A stretch of 64,000 nucleotides of DNA. Origin: Dipetalonema caudispina (Eukaryota > Nematoda > Chromadorea > Rhabditida > Onchocercidae). Below the pieces are notes generated by a model. That model had not been told where the DNA came from, did not search any database, and saw only the letters and a program-made list of their open reading frames with translations. Positions 50,501 through 61,011 of the stretch are shown here, one piece after another. The stretch is from the NCBI GenBank assembly GCA_013365325.1, contig JABVXV010000031.1:1-64000 (forward strand), read 5' to 3'. Each line of letters starts with the position of its first letter. The first letter of the stretch is position 1. Both the position numbers and the translations under genes were made by a program.

Positions 50501-53500
50501 TATAAGACTTCGAGACTTCTGAAGCATTGCTTTTTAAAGTTTGAGCCATATATTAGTTGTTCAAGGGAATCGGGACGGCTCACTATAACCGGTTATTCGT
50601 GCGAGATACTGGGTGTGCGTAATGTTTGCAGATTACGAGATTTTCCGGAACGTGTAAAATCCAAAGGCTTTCTCCCATCAGTGTTTGATATTGAGGTTTA
50701 TTCGTTCCATTGTTTTTACTTTTGTTTTTGGTTTGGGCTACATAAAAATAGGGAGGGAGAGGTACAGGAAGGATATGGAAGTTAGAAAAGAGATAAATCT
50801 GGTGGATAGTTGAGAGAAAGCATTTGTTTTATGCAACCTATTTTATTTCATTTATTGTAGGTATTGCCGGCTTTACCTGTTTTGGAATTGAAAACTTCAT
50901 TGAGCCGAGCTCCGATTTCTGAAGATGATGCTGAACCAACCGCTGAAATAACTGTTTATTCTGGACAAACGTTTTTTTTATTTGTTTTTCTTTGCAAAAT
51001 ATTTTTTTTATTCTAATCATTCGAATGTGTTTTTGTAACCACTTTAAAGGGATATTTAAATGGAAGAAAAAAGAGATAGAGAGGAGAAAAGCTAGAAATG
51101 CTTACCTAAGCTTCTCATGTGTTTCTTTGCAGTTTCTGAACAAAAATAAATCCAACCAAAACTATTTCCAGTTTGTCTTTTGTCATTTCATAAGATTCAT
51201 ACTAGTATTCATCAATGACACACTATTAGAGATGAAACAATGCGTCATTTTTTTCAGCTTCGAACACAGTGTATCATTGGTGAATACCAGTAAAATTATT
51301 ACAATACGGGACGTTAATTTGGTTATCCGACAACCGAAGGTATACTATTTTCTGAAGTTTAGCTCTAACAATTCACTTTTCTATTTTAAAGTGTTCAAAG
51401 CATATTTTCTGTACACTGTTTTTGCACACGGACGTTAGACTTTAACATAGGAGAATATCGCCTCTTAGTTTAAATTTCAGGTTGCTTGAACTGAAAAATT
51501 CTGAAGCGATCCCGCATCTTATGAGCAATTTACAAGATGATTTCATAAATATGCATTTCGTTGACCATCACTGATTCATTAAATAGTTCTTCAAAATTAT
51601 GTTTAGTAAATCAAAGATGGCTAACAACTGCTTTTCAAAGGATTCTAGTTTTTCTCGTCTTTTAGGTTTGTGGTGGTCCTTGTATGATTGAAATTGCCAG
51701 CAGTGAATGGTTGGAAGATAATGATAACACTGTTCAGCTAAGGCGGATTGAACCCCTGGAAAAGAAACAAATCAAATTCAGGTAAAATTTGAATTCAGTA
51801 TATGTTGGCAACATATTTTGTATTTTGAGTCATTTTTTTAAAGTCTGGATTTTTTACAAAACTTCGTCTGAAGCTAGAACTGTAACTAGTGTAAATATAA
51901 AATTCAGTACTTTTAAATACTTTTATTCTAAGAATTTTTGGAATTGATCCATCGGCAATGGCTGAAGATGGTTCACAAAAAGAGCGAAACAGTGAGACAG
52001 AGGTTTCTACCTACGATGCTCCATCTACTGAAGGAACGCATGACCGAATACCGTTTACCGGGGTATATGATGATCTTTTTTAATACTCTGATTAGATCTC
52101 GTTGAAGACGAACTAAAGGAATCCCAGAATGTAATAATATATATATATATATATATATCTGCCTTCATCTTTCTCCCAATGAGCTCCTTTTATCATCCCG
52201 TTTCACAATTTATTCCTTTTTGTTTCTGCGGTAAAAGTGCAATAAGTGCATATTCCGTACGAGTTTTATTGTGAATTCTGATTTGAATTTTCCTCTTGCT
52301 AAAGTTGTAACTTTTAGTTTCAAATTTCCCTTAATTTCAGAGACTATTGACTTGCGAATTCTTTTTTTATTATCGAGCTGACATTGATGGTCCTAACGGA
52401 GAAGTATTTTTCATGATTTTATAAAATAATCTCTTCGTCATTTTTTCTCACTTTATAAATTTGACTTCGTTTTGCCTCATTTCTCTGTAATTTCAATTAG
52501 TTTTCAAAAAAAATGAACACTCAGGAGAAAAGTTCAGAATAAAAGTAAACATGATATATGTATAAAGAAAGGAAGGAAATGTTTTGATTCTTCATAGCAG
52601 TGGAAAATGTTACTTGAATTTTGGAACAGTGAAAAAAATTCCAGAAGTGTAGAAATCTAAATCGCATTAGTTCTGTTCAGTGTTTTACTTGTAAAATTAA
52701 AAAACATTGATTTTAGCAGTACGAAAGACGATGTCGATTGCCTTTGGCGGTATCAATCGTTCCTGCTGTAACAGTTGCTGCTTGGCATGTGCTACCTGGT
52801 GACGGACCGACAACAAGATATGTAGTTGTGGATGTGACAAATAATACTGAATGGGATGCTGAATTAACTTATGGGAAGGATCGAGTGATCGGCGTACAGC
52901 CTAAAGAGTTTTGCAGGTAATTTACTTATTTAGCGTAGATAGTTTAGACGCTTAAACAGACTGGTAATACTGGTGGTAGAGCTCTGGTCTAATTTTTTTC
53001 TCACATTATTTCTTGGTCTTGTAGAAAGCATTTATTAGGTTATATCCATTACTTCACTGATGCCCCTTGATTTTCCATGTTATTGCTGATCCTTATGTTT
53101 CTCTAGTAGAGCACTTAAACAGAAAGTTCTGTCTGAAAAAGCTAATGGTTTTTAGTTTGCACTTCAGATACGGAAAGATGACTGCACGTTTTTCATTTCT
53201 TTTCATTGTCATTAAAATCCATTTGTCGATACGACCGTAAAGCTAATTCGGAAAATTTTGCAACCGTTCTTAGTTCAGCTTTTTCATGCCCTTACCATCT
53301 CTTTTTTTCTCGTAGTGAAATGAGATTTACAGTAATTGCTTTCTCAGAGTACCGCTGTTATGCAAATGTTGTTCCGAAGTAGCATCGAATGCATTTCAAG
53401 AAGCAGCCAGTCGAGCATCCCATATGATGCAAATGCAGGAAATGGAACGGTTACGGCAAATTCTAGAACGTCATGTTTCCTGGCATCTGGATATTCGTTG

Positions 53501-55178
53501 GTCTATCTCCAGTTCAAGTCTTTCAGGATCAGTACCCGTCGGACCCTTGCTATCTTCCGTTTCGCTCCTCAAACAACTTGTTGTACCAGTAATTTCTGTT
53601 CGTAAGTACTTGTTTTACTAATCAACGAGCGACTTTGTTCTACTGTAAGATTTATGCCATCTGTATTGATTAAATGCAAATAGTATTTCGTTTAATTGAT
53701 TACTCATAAAACGGTTGCTAAGTTGTTATTTGTGGGTTACAGATGGATTTTCAATAAATTCTTGCTTGACAAGGAAAGATTTTTTCTTCGAGAGGAAGTG
53801 AGTTTTTTAGATGTTTCTTCCTTGAACCGTTGTTTTGCAAATATTGTTCCAAGTAGGACTGAATGCAAGGCTTAAAATTTATTCGCTTAGGATTATTTCC
53901 AACTAGAACATAGGATCGATATATCTTTTCCACTAATAATTATCAGTTGTAAGAGAATACCATAAATTAGAGATGGATTCGGGAGTTTCTTATTACTTTC
54001 AGAAATAGAATGATGAAAGTGTTTTGTATCTGTGATTTAATTTCCAAAGTTCAGAGACTAATGTCAATGGAATGCCATTCTTGAGTGACGATGAAGTTAC
54101 TGTTGGTATCGGTGAAATAGTCGAGCTCAGTTTAAGTTTACTTACTCCTACAAACGGTAACTTTCTCAACTCTTATAGTCCATTAGTTTAGTCTTGTTCC
54201 ACTACTGCTGATAATAATTTTATCTTCACAGCTTTGCAAAATGCAGAATGATTTCATGATAAACGACCTGAAATATCTAAGCTGGATACTCCATTAATAC
54301 TAGAGTTTTTATAGTGCTATTAAGTTAATCATATTGTTTTTCGTAATTAGTTATCTCTCGATTTTGATATTGCAATAAAACCGAAGAAGTTATATATTCC
54401 TTCATTCCAAGTGATGCGTTTATTATCACAATATTTCTAAATTTTTAGACGATCGTTCGTTTAGTGGTTTAATACAGCTTCAGTGTTATCGCGATTTACA
54501 AAATGGGTCTTTCATTGAAAGTAACGATAATATGATCGTGCTGAATACTGAAAGTGTACCGTTTCAAATAGTGCAGGTATTTTACATTGCTCTCTTTGCT
54601 TGTTCCATTTTTTTTTATTAATCTCGTCTATACTCTTTTAGCCTCATTCGCTTTTTACCTTGTTGAAAGCCTTAATGGTAACCAACATTTCCTTCTTTAT
54701 TCTAGGCATTTCTGCGTTTTGTAGATGGACTGAAATTTCTGTGACGTAAAATATCCCTAAGGTTAAAACCGTTATTAAATTTAGCAGGAAGAAGTGGTTG
54801 AAACAGCTACTGTATCACCAGCGGATACGATCTCGATCGAAAATGACTATGCACCAGTAGCAACTGCTAATTTCAGTAGCGAACCTGTAAAACGTGTGGT
54901 GATTCGCGAAACATTTCATGCTAATTTCCAACTTTTGTTTCGCTATGAAGGAGCGCACAAGGTGATTTTTTTTAAAAGCCTTTTGAGACAAGATTGAAGT
55001 TTGAAACTATCATTTCTAAAAAAACAAATAATAGTAAGGGATGTTTGGATGAACTTTTGAAATGTTCCTGTTACAGATCAGGCCGCTCATTACTCTGAAC
55101 GACAAATCACCTGTAATCTCGCCAGATGAATTGTTTTGCTGTGCTATTTCGTTCAATGTGATTACTAAGGTTTCATAA
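44565..55178 (+). CDS. TRAPPC9: TRAPP II complex subunit 9 (TRAPPC9/Trs120 family)
   Basis: Subunit of TRAPP II, the Golgi/endosome tethering and Rab-activating complex. About 26 exons in phase, roughly 1265 aa (human 1148-1246): 44565-44686, 45207-45297, 45539-45718, 45956-46012, 46365-46597, 46871-47007, 47301-47448, 47659-47814, 47947-48133, 48400-48516, 48698-49003, 49501-49667, 49873-49985, 50108-50300, 50566-50695, 50861-50970, 51258-51339, 51666-51781, 51933-52062, 52341-52403, 52717-52916, 53348-53601, 54055-54156, 54449-54576, 54788-54961, 55077-55178 (TAA). Family landmarks: HRRVIGFIGV, STVVDSRCIVIGYP, RDFLRSIYYVLESRRLD, KKCIGRLRKQVADY followed by LKQANDFLWLG, FNRKCAFF, LPALPVLELKTSL and the C-terminal FQLLFRYEG. 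The first donor (44686 or 44697) and the junction 48516/48698 are the least certain. AATAAA lies at 55714. Confidence 0.93.
49356..49403. repeat. 25-bp tandem duplication in a TRAPPC9 intron
   Basis: The unit GAAAAATATTCCGAATG plus a T-run occurs twice back to back (49356-49380 and 49381-49403). It lies within the intron 49004-49500, consistent with a recent slippage duplication. Confidence 0.95.
52137..52160. repeat. AT dinucleotide microsatellite
   Basis: About 12 AT units in the TRAPPC9 intron 52063-52340. Simple repeat only. Confidence 0.9.
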
Positions 55179-58100
55179 TATTAATACATTATCTGATACT
55201 CTGCGGGTCATTTGTATATCCCTTTGACTTTTCTTGTCGTGTGTAAATTTCTCTGACATCTAACAAACAGTGTAAAGTTCTTGCTCAATGTGACTATTTG
55301 ACATTAAAAAGTAATGCAGTTTTGTTTAGTAACGGAATACTGAGGAATAGCTAAAAATCTAATTTTAATACAGTTAATACACTTGCAATCGTTTCATATT
55401 GATTTCAAGGAAACTGGAACAATGCTACATTAGGAACAGCAAAGTTCAACACGATATTGAACAATGGGCGAAGCTCTTTTTGAAATTTCAAGTCTGTTAA
55501 GATTAAATGATTAAAATTTCTAATGAAAACAGGCAGTTTTATAATGTGTTTGACATATTAAACTACAATGTTAACACAGCACAATTAGATAACGTATTAG
55601 AACTGTCCTTGAATAATTTTCCTAACATTTTAGAAATGCTCAAGAACTGGAAATCATGATATCCAGAGTAAAGGAGGGTGTATTCTGAACTAAATTCACA
55701 AACCTGAATCATAAATAAAATTTTGTCTGTATGCGTGGCAGACTAGGATTCTGTCCATTTGTGTCGCATGTATGGGAAGTATGTATGAATTATCAACTGT
55801 GACAATGCGATCGAAAAGTAGAATAAACCTAAAACCAAGAGAAATAAAGCCAGGAAAATCAATGGAAGGCAAAGCACAAGCAGAACCTGGAATTTACTTC
55901 TACTTATTCCATTCAAAGATGAGTTGTTTCTAGGAGATTCTGTTGAAACAAATTAGCAAAATAAAAATATCGTTTACTTTCCAAGTTGTACACTGTTAAC
56001 TGAAATGAATTGGGAACTGGTTGTTTCCATATATCAAGCTTTGTTAATTCTTTCCATAAGCGAACAGTCTTTATTTGATATTTACCCGAGATTAGATAAA
56101 AGCAAACTGGGCATCATAGAAACCAAGTGTGTTTCAAATTGGAATTTGCAAAAGTGATTAAAGTATAAAGTTCTTGGTAAATGTTTTATGAGGCTCAATC
56201 ATTTGTATGGTAGATTTATTGCAGTAAAAGGATTTAACTTCAAGCTACAAAATGAGTGGTATTATCAAAAGTGCATGTTGGATCAGAATCGATCCATATC
56301 ATCGCAGAGTTATGATACAGGAACGTGGAATATGCAGGAAAATTTGTAAGAAATCAAGTAAAAGGCTAAAAATATTTGAAGCTATATTCTGTAAAAAGAA
56401 AGCATTGGCGCAGGTCAAATACGATTTCTTGGTAGGTTTTCTGTTCTTAACTAAAACAAAATTCTCCATCCGAAATTCCTCTTCCATTTGGTTCCTTACA
56501 GCATAAAAAAGCCATCTCTGAATTCCTAAAATCATTACTATAAATGAAGCACGGTTATCTCCTGATGTAAAGTATTCTGACAATTTTTTACGTTATCAAT
56601 CATCGATGGATACTGGAAATATTTTTCTGTTCCCATCGCTAAAGTGAGGAAAATACCATTGCAGAAAAAGAGAATACCATAGGTGAAATACTAGATGGAT
56701 TGTATCAGCTATTATGAGGTTTGATCAATCGAGTACGATAGCTTTTTAACAGATATTATTTTTATGCAAATCATTTGCTAAAAAATAATCTAAAAATGGC
56801 CATTGGTGATCTCCTTATCAATCCTTTATTCATTTTTTGTTTCCACTATTTTCCATTATTTGATGTCATTATTTAGAAAAATATTGCCTTTATTATATTT
56901 AATAGCATATGGCGCTATCAGTAATTATCCGCTTCAGATTGAGCATTGTTCACAACCATCCATACAACATCAATTGTGCCTTATTCAAAACATTACCTAC
57001 GATAACTCATCAGATGTTTTTCCTGTGCGACTTAAACTTCATCGATGTCGACAAGGTCAAATCATGTGAATAGATTTTTACAGAGGATGATTGTGTCAAT
57101 TAAGTGGAATGAGGAAAAATGAAAATTAACTAACTTCATACATGCTTCTGGTTGTATCATTGCATGATGACATTTAATTCGGAAGAGTATCAATTCATCA
57201 GATGTATTCAAAGGAAGTAATGCGAACAGAATAAGATCATCATATACTTAAGCAAAATAGCATAAATTGGCAGCTTACCCCAAGGAGAAAACAAAAATAA
57301 GGGATAATATGTAAAAAAAAAACATGAAATTTATGAACATTTCACATAAATACAAATACTAATGAAGAATTTTTCCGCTCTTGATGGAGCTCAAAGATAC
57401 CTTCTCTTGCACATTACTGATCCTTTTTGAAAGATGGAGAAGCAAGAATAACAATAATGAGAATGATAGTGATGATTGTAAACTTTACCAAAATATAAAT
57501 TCTTGAAGAAAGAACTAGAGCCAATCAAACTAAATTATCACATTAGCAGGTAGAATATGCAAAAATGATCTTCACAAATTTTAAACAAATATCTAAAAAA
57601 AAAACTTTGGCTTAAACAAAAGCAGTTTTCAAATTTCTGATATAAGTTAGAAAGTTTCAGCTAAGTTAGAAAACAAAATTGCTCATTTTTCATGAGTTTT
57701 AATTAAGTTCTAGTGGGTGCAAAAATCTTTGAAGGCAATTTGCTGAGAGTGAAGAATTAACTTCATGAAATTCTAAAATCAAAAAGTCAGTAACGAACTA
57801 AACGAAATGATTTGATAGTAGTTATCAGGTTCATGTGAGGAAAATTGCTCCAAAACCCAATAATACTTCCTTCAATGGTCCTGTCAGAACGTTATATTCT
57901 TTCTATCAACCTTCTCTTAAATATAAGATTGGTATAAAGATAGAATGAAGTAGTGAATGCCCATGCATATGTAAGAAAATATCATTAATATCGGAAAATA
58001 TTGAGCATTCAAAGAGTTTGAACGAAAAATAGGCAAATTCAGCATAAAGACAGGAAAATTCACTGAAAGCACAGTAACATTTATCACAATATTAATGAAA

Positions 58101-58504
58101 TAAAATTAATATAAAAAAGAAAGGAAAACCTGGCATGTCAGCATAATTTCAGAGAAAAGAAAATCTTCGTTTGTTCAGAAGTCAAATAATGATGGATCTT
58201 TGTATGAGCTTCAGTAGCCAATTGGAACTTAAATGAATTATTACTATTCAATTAAAAGCCAAAATTTCAGATCTTTCGAACACTTTGGTGGTAAATTTCA
58301 ATCTCATTCTGTTCAGATTTTCAAGATGACATGTAACTATTCGAAACTTAAATTCTAAATTTAAGTTGGATCTAAAATACGAGAGAATTCTGTTGTGATG
58401 AAGTGAAAAATCGGAAAATTTATTACGATCAAGTCGAAGAACAATAGATACCAATAATGAATCATCCTGTTTCATGTGACCTGATTTCTGCGGTAAATTC
58501 ACTC
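55179..58504. other. Intergenic between convergent TRAPPC9 (+) and the 4-TM gene (-)
   Basis: 3.3 kb AT-rich region. The most gene-like stretch is a + ORF at 56803-57069 (88 codons). It has a hydrophobic N-terminal half and a Cys-containing C-terminal half that includes PVRLKLHRCRQG. I could not find flanking exons or a homologue, so I do not call a gene. The other ORF, at 56252-56506, is basic and looks random. Confidence 0.5.
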
Positions 58505-60712
58505 TTAGCTAAAAATATGTCCAATTCTTGTTTGTGCAGCGGAAGAATTAACGTTTCGAAAATATCGTCCGGAATCAACTCTACCACTGCTATCTGCACC
58601 CATCATTACATATGGTGAATCGAACATTTGTGGATTGACAAGAGCATATCCATAAAATCTGCAAATCATCGTTGTTAATATATATTTAAAAGTATCCATC
58701 TTCTTTATTTGCACAGCGTTTAATGAAGGAATTGCAAAGTTTATTCATCAAAACAAACAGTAAAGTTACAGCTGATTTAATGTTGTATATACATTCAGAT
58801 TTCTGAATTTACTTTGAGTAAATAAACTAAATTCAAAGATTTTGCAAAATGAAAATTGGTTCTGAAAAGGATCTGAAGGAAGGAAAAACTAAGATAACGA
58901 AGGGACTACAACTGAATTAAGCACAAAACTTTCAAGCAAATTGATTGAAACAAATATCAAAGCCATTTTCAAAATTAAAATTCTAAAGTTCTATGAAATG
59001 ATAGATTTGAAAACATGGAAAAAATGTACCCTGAGTCAATTTTGTAAGGTTGATCGTAGTAACGTTTCGAGGCCTGATAATAATATGGATTTTCGTCTGT
59101 TGACCAGTAAATCGATTGTTCCTCCATGTGTCGAACTGGTGGTGTCTAAATTTCAATGAAAAATTTGAAATTTTAATTTCATTACCTTTCAAGAATGGAA
59201 TAAGAGTATTTCGTACTTCCAATAAAGTATGATGCAGTCTAACCGATCATAATCGAAACATTAGTTTTAAACAGCTGAATTTTGTGAACTGTTAATTTAG
59301 TGTTGTATCATTACCGAAGTTGATATTCGACACAAAGTAATCAGCTGATGATCTGTCATTTTCGAAACATTTACCTTTCTTGTGGAAGATTAGTCAAAGC
59401 ACCACGATGAGATTAAATATTTCAATTTTATTCAATCGCTATAGGAGTAAATACCTGGAATTGTGGGCTAACCAATGTTCGCAGAGTACCATAGTTGTTC
59501 TCGTCACATAGTACGATGGTTGATGCACTACTTGTAGGCCTCCGATGTACTGCACATAGAAAGCTGAACCCGAAATCAAAATTTTTATTAAAGTTACAAG
59601 ATATTAATTGAAGTAGTTAATTTTAATTTCTACTGAGTTGAAAATAAGCGAAAAAAAATTTTTTTTGAGCTAACAATAAACTACGGGAAAAGAACAAGTC
59701 AATGTTAAGAGGAATTACACATTAAACAAAATGCAATTTCTTAAAATTTCTAGAAAGTATAGATTTAAATCATAGATTATCGAATGTTTGCTAATTTTAA
59801 AACTTCCTTGAAGTTTCAAAAAAGTTCTGCAATACTCGAAATGGGTGATTTTCGAGTTTTTCTATCGATAACTAAACCAATTTTTGAATTAAAAAAAAGT
59901 TAAGAAATGACTAACACCAATTGAATTTTCGGTTAGTTCTAGCATTTTAGCATTTCAATAGAATTTGTTATTTGCTTGTAATGTCAACAAAATTTTGCTA
60001 CCAAACTTTCCTTTTTCATAGCTAACAATGTAAAAAGTATTTCGAATCAAAAGTAAAATTAAAAATCAAACCTGACGATAGTAAATGTGGAACAAAATGT
60101 ACATATAATACAAGCAGCAGTAGCACAAGCAGTCAATATTAAACCCACTTCAATAAGTACCCAACGAAATCCTTCAACTGTAAACAACAGCGCCGCCTAA
60201 ATTAAATTCATAAAATACCAAGGTATTAGTTGTTTATGTTAGATAGTAATTAAAATAGTTTTCTGGAAAATATTTATTGTAAATTAGAGGAATAAAATTA
60301 AATACCAGGAGATAGGTGTTGGATATCGTGTAGCTAACCATGAATAAAGCTACTGATGCAGCTACTACATTGAGTGTTATCACCGAAAGTAACAATGCCG
60401 GATAGCATAATGACAATATCTAAATAAAATATTCATTTACAATAAATAAAATCACGGGAATGGAAAATGCTACGTATTTGCAAAAGTGTAAAATATTTGA
60501 TATCAACAAATATCTTAGAAAATGAAAAAGCATAAGTATCTTAGTACCTGCAAGATGGAAATGCCAAACACCAATAGACCATTACCCATTTGGAAGAAGG
60601 GAATTTCAACCACTGATTCGGAAAATAGCCAATAACCGAGTGTGAATACGACATGACAACCAACAAGTATTACACCGTAGAACATATTCCCCAGAAGCAA
60701 TATTATATACAT
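58505..60712 (-). CDS. Four-transmembrane nematode protein, family unknown
   Basis: Six minus-strand exons join in phase to 260 aa: 60712-60548, 60419-60306, 60196-60072, 59563-59455, 59145-59030, 58658-58505 (TAA). I do not recognise the family. Four hydrophobic helices are visible: about 10-32 (YGVILVGCHVVFTLGYWLF), about 43-63, about 65-90 (VITLNVVAASVALFMVSY) and about 105-133 (VGLILTACATAACIICTF). The rest, about 125 residues, is a hydrophilic tail. It is rich in Tyr/Pro/Asp (ENPYYYQASKRYYDQPY), as in cytosolic tails of tetraspan proteins that carry sorting or SH2/WW-type signals. The start Met is the first in frame, but an upstream exon is possible because a GTATGT follows shortly upstream. 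It lies about 300 bp downstream of the next minus-strand gene, close enough for an operon. Confidence 0.82.
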
Positions 60713-61011
60713 ACCTCAATTTATTGATAATATTACTCTTATCAGATGGCTATGATATTGAGCAACAACTCAGGTGGGCAGACGATATGAGTTTGGAATT
60801 CATTTCTTTATCAAGTATTACTACATTACTATTTTTATTAATTTTAAAGGGTGTATATATTCAGTTGCACATATTTTTCTGATGGCTTTTGTATTTCAAC
60901 TATATTTACATAAGTTTTCTGGCAAAACAACTTAATAACAAAGGTTAAATTTCAGAAATTCAACTAGTAAAACTATATTTCAAGTTTTTCAAAATCAAAA
61001 TAACAAAGAGA

